Assembly: GCF_000004195.4 (NCBI RefSeq)
Contig: NC_030683.2
Location: 7,330,411 to 7,394,410, forward strand
DNA: 64,000 nucleotides
Origin: Xenopus tropicalis
Lineage: Eukaryota; Chordata; Amphibia; Anura; Pipidae
Direction: 5' to 3'
Within the stretch, counting starts at the first letter, position 1. Each line of letters starts with the position of its first letter. The notes beneath the pieces are model-generated. The model was not told the DNA's origin. It did no database searches and worked only from the letters and a program-made list of their open reading frames with translations. The position numbers and the translations under genes were made by a program. Of the stretch, positions 33,752-46,998 are shown piece after piece.

Positions 33752-34210
33752 CTAGATTTACCATGACCTGGATGAATGAAAATCTTCATAGACATTGCTA
33801 AGTAAATGTGCCCCTAGTATCTCAGTAGCCACAGTGTTAGTATTACCACTGGGGGGCTCCCTTCCTATAACAGCCTAAGGATAATGCCCCAGCTGAGGCA
33901 AACAGCCTCCTGCAATATGAACAGATGCAAACGTGTGAGACATTCTATGTTTGCGAGCTACATCTTTACCCCTTACCGCCAATTTAAAGGTATAAGAAGG
34001 AGAGAGACCCTCTGCTCTATTATCAGTGATTAATCTTTCCTTTATAAATGGTACGTTCCTGTTTCAGTGCAGCAGTGCCACCAAGCAGTGGGTAACAGAA
34101 ACCATTCTGGGCGCCAGTATTAGTTGGATTCCACGCCCCTGGGTGTGTCAGGATTCCGCTATCAGTATCATTTCCTGGATTTCTGCCTACTCACCTTACA
34201 TTGGCCATGT
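33752..34210. other. Short non-repetitive stretch before the satellite
   Basis: TACTAGATTTA at 33751-33761 is the inverse of TAAATCTAGTA beside the MITE at 31232. The rest up to 34210 shows no gene or repeat I recognise. An open frame at 34026-34319 runs into the satellite and is not supported. Confidence 0.45.
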
Positions 34211-36221
34211 AAGAGATACCATAAACCTATGGCAGCATAGGGATTCCCCTGTACTAAGCACAATTCAGCAGGAACAGCCCCCTAAGTTTGCTATTTGCCT
34301 GTACAGAGAAATACCATAAAACTATGACAGCATAGGGATTCCCCTGTACTAAGCACAATTAAGCAGGAACAGCCCCCTAAGATTGCTCATAGCCTGTACA
34401 GAGAGATGCCATAAAACTATGGCACATAGGGATTCCCCTGTACTAAGCACAATTCAGCAGGAACAGCCCCCTAAGTTTGCTCATAGCCTGTACAGAGAGA
34501 TACCATAATACTATGGCAGCATAGGGATTCCCCAGTACTAAGCAAAATTCAGCAGGAACAGCCTCCTAACTTTGCTCATAGCCTGTACAGAGAGATACCA
34601 TAAAACTATGGCACATAGGGATTCCCCTGTACTAAGCACAATTCAGCAGGAACAGTCCCCTAAGTTTGCTCATAGCCTGTACAGAGAGATACCATAAAAC
34701 TATGATAGCATAATGATTCCCCTGTACTAAGCTAAATTCAGCAGGAACAGCCCCCTAAGATTGCTCATAGCCTGTATAGAGAGATACCATACAACTATGG
34801 AACATAGGGATTCCCCTGTACTAAGCACAATTCAGCAGGAACAGCCCCCTAAGTTTGCCCAAAGCCTGTACAGACATAACATAAAACTACGGCAGCATAG
34901 GGATTCCCCTGTTCTAAGCACAATTCAGCAGGAACAGCCCACTAAGTTTGCTCATAGCCTGAACAGAGAGATACCATAAAACTATGGCAGCATAGGGATT
35001 CCCCAGTACTAAGCACAATTCAGCAGGAACAGCCCCCTAAGATTGCTCATAGCCTGAACAGAGAGATACCATAAAACTATGACAGCATAATGATTCCCCT
35101 GTACTAAGCAAAATTAAGCAGGAACAGCCTCCTAAGATTGCTCATAGCCTGAACAGAGAGATACCATAAAACTATGACAGCATAGGGATTCCCCTGTACT
35201 AATCACAATTCAGCAGGAACAGCCCCCTAAGATTGCTCATAGCCTGAACAGAGAGATACCATAAAACTATGGCACATAGGGATTCCCCTGTACTAAGCAC
35301 AATTCAGCAGGAACAGCCCCCTAAGTTTGCTCTTAGCCTGTACAGAGAGATACCATAAAACTATGGCAGCATAGGGATTCCCCTGTACTAAGCACTATTC
35401 AGCAGGAACAGCCCCCTAAGATTGCTCATTGCCTGAACAGAGAGATACCATAAAACTATGGCAGCATAGGGATTCCCCTGTACTAAGCTAAATTCTGCAG
35501 GAACAGCCCCCTAAGATTGCTCATAGCCTGTACAGAGAGATACCATAAAACTATGGAACATAGGGATTCCCCTGTACTAAGCACAATTAAGCAGGAACAG
35601 CCCCCGAAGTTTGCTCATTACCTAAACAGAGATATAATATAAAACTATGGCAGCGTAGGGATTCCCCTGTACTATGCACAATTAAGCAGGAACAGCCCCC
35701 TAAGTTTGCCCATAGCCTGTACAGACATAACATAAAACTACGGCAGCATAGGGATTCCCCTGATCAAAACACAATTCAGCAGGAACAGCCCCGTAAGTTT
35801 GCTCATAGCCTGTACAGATAGATACCATAAAGCTATGGCAGCATAGGGATTCCTCTGTACTAAGCACAATTCAGCAGGAACAGCCCCTTAAGTTTGCTCA
35901 TAGCCTGTACAGAGAGATACCATAAAACTACGGCAGCATAGGGACTCCCCTGTACCAAGCACAATTCAGCAGGAACAGCCCCCTAAGTTTGCTCATAGCC
36001 TGTATAGAGAGATACCATAAAACTGTGGAAGCGTAATGATTCCCCTGTACCAAGCACAATTCAGCAGGAACAGCCCAAGTTTGCTCATAGCCTGTACAGA
36101 GAGATACCATATAACTATGGCAGCGTAGGGATTCCTCTGTATTAAGCACAATTAAGCAGGAACAGCCCCCTAAGATTGCTCATAGCCTGTACAGAGAGAT
36201 ACCATAAAACTATGGCACATA

Positions 36222-36412
36222 GATTGTAAGCTCTACGGGGCAGGGACCTCCTTCATCTTGTGTTTCTGACTCTTATTGCAACTGCACTTTGTATTTATTG
36301 TTGTACTTTGTATTTATCCATTATCTTTAACCCCCTGTCTGTATTAATGAATTCTACTGTACAGCGCTGCGTACATAAGTAGCGCTTTATAAATAAAGAT
36401 ATACATACATAC
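36222..36412 (+). mobile_element. CR1/L2-like tail inside the satellite, copy 1
   Basis: Starts ATTGTAAGCTCTACGGGGCA and ends TAAATAAAGATATACATACA plus TAC. It is inserted between GGCACATA and GGGATTCC of one satellite unit. Same family as the fragment at 3438-3638. Confidence 0.65.
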
Positions 36413-39400
36413 TTAGGGATTCCCCTGTACTAAGCACAATTCAGCAGGAACAGCTCAAGTTTGCTCATAGCCTGTACAGAGAGATACCATAAAACTATGG
36501 CAGCGTAGGGATTCCTCTGTATTAAGCACAATTAAGCAGGAACAGCCCCCTAAGATTGCTCATAGCCTGTACAGAGAGATACCATAAAACTACGGCAGCA
36601 TAGGGATTCCTCTGTACCAAGCACAATTCAGCAGGAACAGCCCCCTAAGTTTGCTCATAGCCTGTACAGAGAGATACCATAAACTATGGCAGCATAGGGA
36701 TTCCCCTGTACTAAGCACAATTCAGCAGGAGCAGCCCCCTAAGTTTGCTCATAGCCTGTATAGAGAGATACCATAAACTACGGCAGCATAGGGATTCCCA
36801 TGTACTAAGCACAATTAAGCAGGAACAGCCCCCTAAGTTTGCTCATAGCCTGTATAGAGAGATACCATAAAACTATGGCAGCATAGGGATTCCTTTGTAC
36901 CAAGCACAATTCAGCAGGAACAGCCTCCTAAGTTTGCTCATAGCCTGTAGAGAGAGGTACCATAAAACTATGGCAGCATAGGGATTCCCCTGTACTAAAC
37001 ACAATTCAGCAGGAACAGCCCCCTAAGTTTGCTCATAGCCTCTATAGAGAGATACCATAAAACTTTGGAACATAGGGATTCCCCTGTACTAAGCACAATT
37101 CAGCAGGAACAGTCCCCTAAGTTTGCTCATAGCCTGTACAGAGAGTTACCATAAAACTATGGAACATAGGGATTCCCCTGTACTAAGCACAATTCAGCAG
37201 GAACAGCCCCGTAAGTTTGCCCATAGCCTGTACAGAGAAATACTATATAATTATGGCAACATAGGGATTCCCCTGTACTAAGCACAATTCAGCAGGAACA
37301 GCCTCCTAAGTTTGCTCATAGCCTGAACAGAGAGATACCATAAAACTATGACAGCATAGGGATTCCCCTGTACTAATCACAATTCAGCAGGAACAGCCCC
37401 CTAAGATTGCTCATAGCCTGAACAGAGAGATACCATAAAACTATGGCAGCATAGGGATTCCCCTGTACTAAGCACTATTCAGCAGGAACAGCCCCCTAAG
37501 ATTGCTCATTGCCTGAACAGAGAGATACCATAAAACTATGGCAGCATAGGGATTCCCCTGTACTAAGCTAAATTCAGCAGGAACAGCCCCCTAAGTTTGC
37601 TCATTGCCTAAACAGAGATATAATATAAAACTATGGCAGCATAGGGATTCCCCAGTACTAAGCACAATTCAGCAGGAACAGCCCCCTAAGATTGCTCATA
37701 GCCTGAACAGAGAGATACCATAAAACTAGGACAGCATAATGATTCCCCTGTACTAAGCACAATTCAGCAGGAACAGCCTCCTAAGATTGCTCATAGCCTG
37801 AACAGAGAGATACCATAAAACTATGACAGCATAGGGATTCCCCTGTACTAATCACAATTCAGCAGGAACAGCCCCCTAAGATTGCTCATAGCCTGAACAG
37901 ACAGATACCATAAAACTATGACAGCATAATGATTCCCCTGTACTAAGCACAATTCAGCAGGAACAGCCTCCTAAGATTGCTCATAGCCTGAACAGAGAGA
38001 TACCATAAAACTATGACAGCATAGGGATTCCCCTGTACTAATCACAATTCAGCAGGAACAGCCCCCTAAGTTTGCTCATAGCCTGTACAGAGAGATACCA
38101 TAAAACTATGGCACATAGGGATTCCCCTGTACTAAGCACAATTCAGCAGGAACAGCCCCCTAAGTTTGCTCATAGAATGAACAGAGAGATACCATAAAAC
38201 TATGACAGCATAGGGATTCCCCTGTACTAAGCAAAATTCAGCAGGAACAGCCCCCTAAGTTTGCTCATAGCCTGAACAGAGAGAAACCATAAAACTATGA
38301 CAGCATAATGATTCCCCTGTACTAAGCACAATTAAGCAGGAACAGCCCCCTAAGTTTGCTCATAGCCTGTATAGAGAGTTACCATAAAACTATGACAGCA
38401 TAGGGATTCCCCTGTACTAAGCACAATTCAGCAGGAACAGCCCCCTAAGATTGCTCATAGCCTGAACAGAAAGATACCATAAAACTATGGCAGCATAGGG
38501 ATTCCCCTGTACTAAGCACTATTAAGCAGGAACAGCCCCCTAAGATTGCTCATTGCCTGAACAGAGAAATACCATAAAAATATGGCAGCATAGGGATTCC
38601 CCTGTACTAAGCTAAATTCAGCAGGAACAGCCCCCTAAGATTGCTCATAGCCTGTACAGAGAGATACCATAAAACTATGGAACATAGGGATTCCCCTGTA
38701 CTAAGCACAATTCAGCAGGAACAGCCCCCTAAGTTTGCTCATTGCCTAAACAGAGATATAATATAAAACTATGGCAGCGTAGGGATTCCCCTGTACTAAG
38801 CACAATTAAGCAGGAACAGCCCCCTAAGTTTGCCCATAGCCTGTACAGACATAACATAAAACTACGGCAGCATAGGGATTCCCCTGTTTTAAGCACAATT
38901 CAGCAGGAACAGCCCCCTAAGTTTGCTCATAGCGTGTACAGAGAAATACTATATAATTATGGCAGCATAGGGATTCTCCTGTACTAAGCACAATTCAGCA
39001 GGAGCAGCCCCCTAAGTTTGTTAATAGCCTGTACAGAGAGATACCATAAAGCTATGGCAGCATAGGGATTCCTCTGTAATAAGCACAATTCAGCAGGAAC
39101 AGCCCCTTAAGTTTGCTCATAGCCTGTACAGAGAGATACCATAAAACTATGGCAGCATAGGGATTCCTCTGTACTAAGCACAATTCAGCAGGAGCAGCCC
39201 CCTAAGTTTGCTCATAGCCTGTATAGAGAGATACCATAAACTACGGCAGCATAGGGATTCCCATGTACTAAGCCCAATTGAGCAGGAACAGCCCCCTAAG
39301 TTTGCTCATAGCCTGTATAGAGAGATACCATAAACTACGGCAGCATAGGGATTCCCATGTACTAAGCCCAATTGAGCAGGAACAGCCCCCTAAGTTTGCT

Positions 39401-42371
39401 CATAGCCTGTATAGAGAGATACAATAAAACTATGGCACATAGGGATTCCCCTGTACTAAGCACAATTCAGCAGGAACAGCCCCCTAAGTTTGCCCAAAGC
39501 CTGTACAGACATAACATAAAACTACGGCAGCATAGGGATTCCCCTGTTCTAAGCACAATTCAGCAGGAACAGCCCCCTAAGTTTGCTCATAGCCTGAACA
39601 GAGAGATACCATAAAACTATGGCAGCATAGGGATTCCCCAGTACTAAGCACAATTCAGCAGGAACAGCCCCCTAAGATTGCTCATAGCCTGAACAGAGAG
39701 ATACCATAAAACTATGACAGCATAATGATTCCCCTGTACTAAGCAAAATTAAGCAGGAACAGCCTCCTAAGTTTGCTCATAGCCTGAACAGAGAGATACC
39801 ATAAAACTATGACAGCATAGGGATTCCCCTGTACTAATCACAATTCAGCAGGAACAGCCCCCTAAGATTGCTCATAGCCTGAACAGAGAGATACCATAAA
39901 ACTATGACAGCATAATGATTCCCCTGTACTAAGCACAATTAAGCAGGAACAGCCCCCTAAGTTTGCTCATAGCCTGTACAGAGAGATACCATAAAACTAT
40001 GGCACATAGGGATTCCCCTGTACTAAGCACAATTCAGCAGGAACAGCCCCCTAAGTTTGCTCTTAGCCTGTACAGAGAGATACCATAAAACTATGACAGC
40101 ATAATGAGTCCCCTGTACTAAGCACAATTCAGCAGGAACAGCCCCCTAAGTTTGCTCATAGCCTGAACAGAGAGATACCATAAAACTATGGCAGCATAGG
40201 GATTCCCCTGTACTAAGCACAATTCAGCAGGAACAGCCTCCTAAGATTGCTCATAGCCTGAACAGAGAGATACCATAAAACTATGACAGCATAGGGATTC
40301 CCCTGTACTAATCACAATTCAGCAGGAACAGCCCCCTAAGATTGCTCATAGCCTGAACAGACAGATACCATAAAACTATGACAGCATAATGATTCCCCTG
40401 TACTAAGCACAATTCAGCAGGAACAGCCTCCTAAGATTGCTCATTGCCTAAACAGAGATATAATATAAAACTATGGCAGCGTAGGGATTCCCCTGTACTA
40501 AGCACAATTAAGCAGGAACAGCCCCCTAAGTTTGCCCATAGCCTGTACAGACATAACATAAAACTACGGCAGCATAGGGATTCCCCTGTACTAAGCACAA
40601 TTCAGCAGGAGCAGCCCCCTAAGTTTGTTAATAGCCTGTACAGAGAGATACCATAAAGCTATGGCAGCATAGGGATTCCCCTGTACTAAGCACAATTCAG
40701 CAGGAGCAGCCCCCTAAGTTTGCTCATAGCCTGTATAGAGAGATACCATAAACTACGGCAGCATAGGGATTCCCATGTACTAAGCCCAATTCAGCAGGAA
40801 CAGCCCCCTAAGTTTGCTCATAGCCTGTATAGAGAGATACCATAAAACTATGGCACATAGGGATTCCCCTGTACTAAGCACAATTCAGCAGGAACAGCCC
40901 CCTAAGTTTGCTCATAGCCTGAACAGAGAGATACCATAAAACTATGGCAGCATAGGGATTCCCCTGTACTAAGCAAAATTAAGCAGGAACAGCCTCCTAA
41001 GATTGCTCATAGTCTGAACAGAGAGATACCATAAAACTATGACAGCATAGGGATTCCCCTGTACTAATCACAATTCAGCAGGGACAGCCCCCTAAGATTG
41101 CTCATAGCCTGAACAGAGAGATACCATAAAACTATGACAGCATAATGATTCCCCTGTACTAAGCACAATTAAGAGGGAACAGCCCCCTAAGTTTGCTCAT
41201 AGCCTGTACAGAGAGATACCATAAAACTATGGCACATAGGGATTCCCCTGTACTAAGCACAATTCAGCAGGAACAGCCCCCTAAGTTTGCTCTTAGCCTG
41301 TACAGAGAGATACCATAAAACTATGACAGCATAATGAGTCCCCTGTACTAAGCACAATTCAGCAGGAACAGCCCCCTAAGTTTGCTCATAGCCTGAACAG
41401 AGAGATACCATAAAACTATGGCAGCATAGGGATTCCCCTGTACTAAGCACTATTCAGCAGGAACAGCCCCCTAAGATTGCTCATTGCCTGAACAGAGAGA
41501 TACCATAAAACTATGGCAGCATAGGGATTCCCCTGTACTAAGCTAAATTCTGCAGGAACAGCCCCCTAAGATTGCTCATAGCCTGTACAGAGAGATACCA
41601 TAAAACTATGGAACATAGGGATTCCCCTGTACTAAGCACAATTAAGCAGGAACAGCCCCCGAAGTTTGCTCATTACCTAAACAGAGATATAATATAAAAC
41701 TATGGCAGCGTAGGGATTCCCCTGTACTATGCACAATTAAGCAGGAACAGCCCCCTAAGTTTGCCCATAGCCTGTACAGACATAACATAAAACTACGGCA
41801 GCATAGGGATTCCCCTGATCAAAACACAATTCAGCAGGAACAGCCCCGTAAGTTTGCTCATAGCCTGTACAGATAGATACCATAAAGCTATGGCAGCATA
41901 GGGATTCCTCTGTACTAAGCACAATTCAGCAGGAACAGCCCCTTAAGTTTGCTCATAGCCTGTACAGAGAGATACCATAAAACTATGGCAGCATAGGGAT
42001 TCCTCTGTACTAAGCACAATTCAGCAGGAACAGCCTCCTAAGTTTGCTCTTAGTCTGTACAGAGAGATACCATAAAACTACGGCAGCATAGGGATTCCCC
42101 TGTACCAAGCACAATTCAGCAGGAACAGCCCCCTAAGTTTGCTCATAGCCTGTATAGAGAGATACCATAAAACTGTGGAAGCGTAATGATTCCCCTGTAC
42201 CAAGCACAATTCAGCAGGAACAGCCCAAGTTTGCTCATAGCCTGTACAGAGAGATACCATATAACTATGGCAGCGTAGGGATTCCTCTGTATTAAGCACA
42301 ATTAAGCAGGAACAGCCCCCTAAGATTGCTCATAGCCTGTACAGAGAGATACCATAAAACTATGGCACATA

Positions 42372-42563
42372 GATTGTAAGCTCTACGGGGCAGGGACCAC
42401 CTTCATCTTGTGTTTCTGACTCTTATTGCAACTGCACTTTGTATTTATTGTTGTACTTTGTATTTATCCATTATCTTTAACCCCCTGTCTGTATTAATGA
42501 ATTCTACTGTACAGCGCTGCGTACATAAGTAGCGCTTTATAAATAAAGATATACATACATACT
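42372..42563 (+). mobile_element. CR1/L2-like tail inside the satellite, copy 2
   Basis: Practically identical to copy 1, with the same insertion point in the unit and the same flanking unit variants, so it arose by duplication of the array and not by a new insertion. Confidence 0.65.
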
Positions 42564-44356
42564 TAGGGATTCCCCTGAACTAAGCACAATTCAGCAGGAA
42601 CAGCTCAAGTTTGCTCATAGCCTGTACAGAGAGATACCATAAAACTATGGCACATAGGGATTCCTTTGTACCAAGCACAATTCAGCAGGAACAGCCTCCT
42701 AAGTTTGCTCATAGCCTGTACAGAGAGATACCATAAAACTATGGCACATAGGGATTCCCCTGTACTAAGCACAATTCAGCAGGAACAGCCCCCTAAGTTT
42801 GCTCATAGCCTGTATAGAGAGATACCATAAAACTATGGCACATAGGGATTCCCCTGTACTAAGCACAATTCAGCAGGAACAGCCCCCTAAGTTTGCTCAT
42901 AGCCTGAACAGAGAGATACCATAAAACTATGGCAGCATAGGGATTCCCCTGTACTAAGCAAAATTAAGCAGGAACAGCCTCCTAAGATTGCTCATAGTCT
43001 GAACAGAGAGATACCATAAAACTATGACAGCATAGGGATTCCCCTGTACTAATCACAATTCAGCAGGGACAGCCCCCTAAGATTGCTCATAGCCTGAACA
43101 GAGAGATACCATAAAACTATGACAGCATAATGATTCCCCTGTACTAAGCACAATTAAGAGGGAACAGCCCCCTAAGTTTGCTCATAGCCTGTACAGAGAG
43201 ATACCATAAAACTATGGCACATAGGGATTCCCCTGTACTAAGCACAATTCAGCAGGAACAGCCCCCTAAGTTTGCTCTTAGCCTGTACAGAGAGATACCA
43301 TAAAACTATGACAGCATAATGAGTCCCCTGTACTAAGCACAATTCAGCAGGAACAGCCCCCTAAGTTTGCTCATAGCCTGAACAGAGAGATACCATAAAA
43401 CTATGGCAGCATAGGGATTCCCCTGTACTAAGCACTATTCAGCAGGAACAGCCCCCTAAGATTGCTCATTGCCTGAACAGAGAGATACCATAAAACTATG
43501 GCAGCATAGGGATTCCCCTGTACTAAGCTAAATTCTGCAGGAACAGCCCCCTAAGATTGCTCATAGCCTGTACAGAGAGATACCATAAAACTATGGAACA
43601 TAGGGATTCCCCTGTACTAAGCACAATTAAGCAGGAACAGCCCCCGAAGTTTGCTCATTACCTAAACAGAGATATAATATAAAACTATGGCAGCGTAGGG
43701 ATTCCCCTGTACTATGCACAATTAAGCAGGAACAGCCCCCTAAGTTTGCCCATAGCCTGTACAGACATAACATAAAACTACGGCAGCATAGGGATTCCCC
43801 TGATCAAAACACAATTCAGCAGGAACAGCCCCGTAAGTTTGCTCATAGCCTGTACAGATAGATACCATAAAGCTATGGCAGCATAGGGATTCCTCTGTAC
43901 TAAGCACAATTCAGCAGGAACAGCCCCTTAAGTTTGCTCATAGCCTGTACAGAGAGATACCATAAAACTATGGCAGCATAGGGATTCCTCTGTACTAAGC
44001 ACAATTCAGCAGGAACAGCCTCCTAAGTTTGCTCTTAGTCTGTACAGAGAGATACCATAAAACTACGGCAGCATAGGGATTCCCCTGTACCAAGCACAAT
44101 TCAGCAGGAACAGCCCCCTAAGTTTGCTCATAGCCTGTATAGAGAGATACCATAAAACTGTGGAAGCGTAATGATTCCCCTGTACCAAGCACAATTCAGC
44201 AGGAACAGCCCAAGTTTGCTCATAGCCTGTACAGAGAGATACCATATAACTATGGCAGCGTAGGGATTCCTCTGTATTAAGCACAATTAAGCAGGAACAG
44301 CCCCCTAAGATTGCTCATAGCCTGTACAGAGAGATACCATAAAACTATGGCACATA

Positions 44357-44548
44357 GATTGTAAGCTCTACGGGGCAGGGACCACCTTCATCTTGTGTTT
44401 CTGACTCTTATTGCAACTGCACTTTGTATTTATTGTTGTACTTTGTATTTATCCATTATCTTTAACCCCCTGTCTGTATTAATGAATTCTACTGTACAGC
44501 GCTGCGTACATAAGTAGCGCTTTATAAATAAAGATATACATACATACT
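44357..44548 (+). mobile_element. CR1/L2-like tail inside the satellite, copy 3
   Basis: Exactly 1985 bp after copy 2, with identical flanks. It marks the second copy of the 1985-bp tandem block. Confidence 0.65.
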
Positions 44549-44880
44549 TAGGGATTCCCCTGAACTAAGCACAATTCAGCAGGAACAGCTCAAGTTTGCT
44601 CATAGCCTGTACAGAGAGATACCATAAAACTATGGCACATAGGGATTCCTTTGTACCAAGCACAATTCAGCAGGAACAGCCTCCTAAGTTTGCTCATAGC
44701 CTGTACAGAGAGATACCATAAAACTATGGCACATAGGGATTCCCCTGTACTAAGCACAATTCAGCAGGAACAGCCCCCTAAGTTTGCTCATAGCCTGTAC
44801 AGAGAGATACCATAAAACTATGGCAGCATAGGGATTCCCCTGTACTAAGCACAATTCAGCAGAAACAGCCCCCTTAATTA

Positions 44881-46671
44881 ATACACAGTGCCCCCAATGG
44901 TCCAATAGAGAGTACCCCCCCCCATACACAGTGCCACCAAAGACAGTACCTCCGATACACAGTCCCCCCCTATAGAAAGTACCCCCCATGCACAATGCCC
45001 CCAATACACAGTAACCCCATACAAAATGACCCCCATACACAGTAACCCCATACAAAATGACCCCCATACACAGTAACCCCATACAAAATGCCCCCCATAC
45101 ACAGTATCCCCATACAAAATGACCCCCATACACAGTATCCCCATACAAAATGACCCCCATACACAGTAACCCCATACAAAATGACCCCCATACACAGTAT
45201 CCCCATACAAAATGACCCCCATACACAGTATCCCCATACAAAATGCCCCCCATACACAGTAACCCCATACAAAATGCCCCCCATACACAGTAACCCCATA
45301 CAAAATGCCCCCCATACACAGTAACCCCATACAAAATGACCCCCATTCACAGTAACTCCATACAAAATGCCCCCCATACACAGTATCCCCATACAAAATG
45401 CCCCCCATACACAGTAACCCCATACAAAATGCCCCCCATACACAGTAACCCCATACAAAATGCCCCCCATACACAGTAACCCCATACAAAATGCCCCCCA
45501 TACACAGTAACCCCATACAAAATGACCCCCATTCACAGTAACCCCATACAAAATGACCCCCATACACAGTAACCCCATACAAAATGCCCCCATACACAGT
45601 AACCCCATACAAAATGACCCCCATTCACAGTAACCCCATACAAAATGACCCCCATACACAGTAACCCCATACAAAATGCCCCCCATAAAAAATGCCCCCC
45701 ATACAAAATGCCCCCCATACACAGTCACCCCATATACAGTAACCCCATACACAGTCACCCCATACAAAATGCCCCCCATACACAGTAACCCCATACAAAA
45801 TGCCCCCCATACACAGTAACCCCATACAAAATGCCCCCCATACACAGTATGCCCATATAAAATGCCCCCCATACAAAATGCCCCCCATACACAGTAACCC
45901 CATACAAAATGCCCCCATAAAAAATGCCCCCCATACAAAATGCCCCCCATACACAGTCACCCCATATACAGTAACCCCATACACAGTCACCCCATACAAA
46001 ATGCCCCCCATACACAGTATCCCCATACAAAATGCCCCCCATACACAGTAACCCTATACAAAATGACCCCCATTCACAGTAACCCCATACAAAATGCCCC
46101 CCATACACAGTAACCCCATACAAAATGACCCCCATTCACAGTAACCCCATACAAAATGCCCCCCATACACAGTAACCCCATACAAAATGACCCCCATACA
46201 CAGTAACCCCATACAAAATGACCCCCATTCACAGTAACCCCATACAAAATGACCCCCATACACAGTAACCCCATACAAAATGACCCCCATTCACAGTAAC
46301 CCCATACAAAATGACCCCCATACACAGTAACCCCATACAAAATGACCCCCATACACAGTAACCCCATACAAAATGACCCCCATACACAGTAACCCCATAC
46401 AAAATGACCCCCATACACAGTAACCCCATACAAAATGACCCCCATTCACAGTAACCCCATACAAAATGACCCCCATACACAGTAACCCCATACAAAATGC
46501 CCCCCATAAAAATGCCCCCCATACAAAATGCCCCCCATACACAGTCACCCCATATACAGTAACCCCATACACAGTCACCCCATACAAAATGCCCCCCATA
46601 CACAGTAACCCCATACAAAATGCCCCCCATACACAGTCACCCCATACAAAATGCCCCCCATACACAGAACC
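44881..46671 (+). repeat. 31-bp minisatellite
   Basis: Unit ATACACAGTAACCCCATACA followed by AAATGCCCCCC, with variants (TGACCCCC, ATTCACAGTA, AGTATCCCC). A longer variant block with CCCCATAAAAAATG and AGTCACCCCATATACAGTAA recurs near 45683, 45915 and 46504. Long minus-strand frames (198-326 codons) reflect lack of stops in the unit. Confidence 0.96.
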
Positions 46672-46734
46672 CTGCTCCGAGTGCCACTCACCAGCTGCAG
46701 GTCCTCCTCCGTCTCAACTTCCCCTACTCGCTTC

Positions 46735-46926
46735 TGGCCCGCCCCTCTCCTGCCCGTAACCCCGCCCCACTCCCGCCCGTAACCCCGCCCCTCCCCCGCC
46801 CGTAACCCCGCCCCTCTCCCGCCCGTAACCCCGCCTCTCTCCCCGCCCGTAACCCCGCCCGTAACCCCGCCCCTCTCCCGCCGTAACCCCACCTCTCTCC
46901 CCGCCCGTAACCCCGCCCCTCTCCAC
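46735..46926 (+). repeat. GC-box-rich 23-bp repeat
   Basis: About eight copies of CGCCCCTCTCCCGCCCGTAA plus CCC. Each carries one or two CCCCGCCC boxes, the core of Sp1/KLF sites, and several CpGs. Confidence 0.85.
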
Positions 46927-46960
46927 AGCACAATACTATAAAAGCGCATGCGTGCCGAGC
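46927..46960 (+). promoter_or_regulatory. Candidate promoter: TATA motif and NRF1-like palindrome
   Basis: TATAAAA (46937-46943) is directly followed by GCGCATGCG (46944-46952), which fits the NRF1 core GCGCATGCGC except its last base. The GC-box repeat lies immediately upstream. Any transcript would run rightward into the G-rich array. No gene for it is seen. Confidence 0.35.
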
Positions 46961-46998
46961 GCATGACAAAGGGATTCGCGGGCTTTTCTCAGATCTCA

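Larger units (their letters stand above)
40830..44800 (+). repeat. 1985-bp tandem segmental duplication within the satellite
   Basis: Landmarks repeat at a constant 1985-bp offset: GGCACATAG 40856/42841, the open frames at 42078/44063, and the retroelement tail 42372/44357. Each block holds about 19 units plus the tail. Divergence appears minimal by eye. Confidence 0.9.
34211..44874 (+). repeat. 95-bp satellite array, about 10.7 kb
   Basis: The unit is ACCATAAAACTATGGCAGCA, TAGGGATTCCCCTGTACTAA, GCACAATTCAGCAGGAACAG, CCCCCTAAGTTTGCTCATAG, CCTGTACAGAGAGAT (95 bp). A 93-bp variant has GGCACATAGGG in place of GGCAGCATAGGG. By length there are about 105-110 units. Three retroelement tails interrupt it. 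Block-level repeats are visible, including an offset of exactly 1985 bp. Short open frames in it are artefacts. Confidence 0.97.

Noticed and set aside
34211..44874. CRISPR-like array
   Set aside because: Repeats are directly contiguous with no unique spacers, in an intron-bearing eukaryotic sequence; it is a satellite.
44750..46665. Minus-strand frames of 120-326 codons (GHFVWGYCVW-type repeats)
   Set aside because: Overlapping frames in the same 31-bp minisatellite all give the same peptide set; composition artefact.
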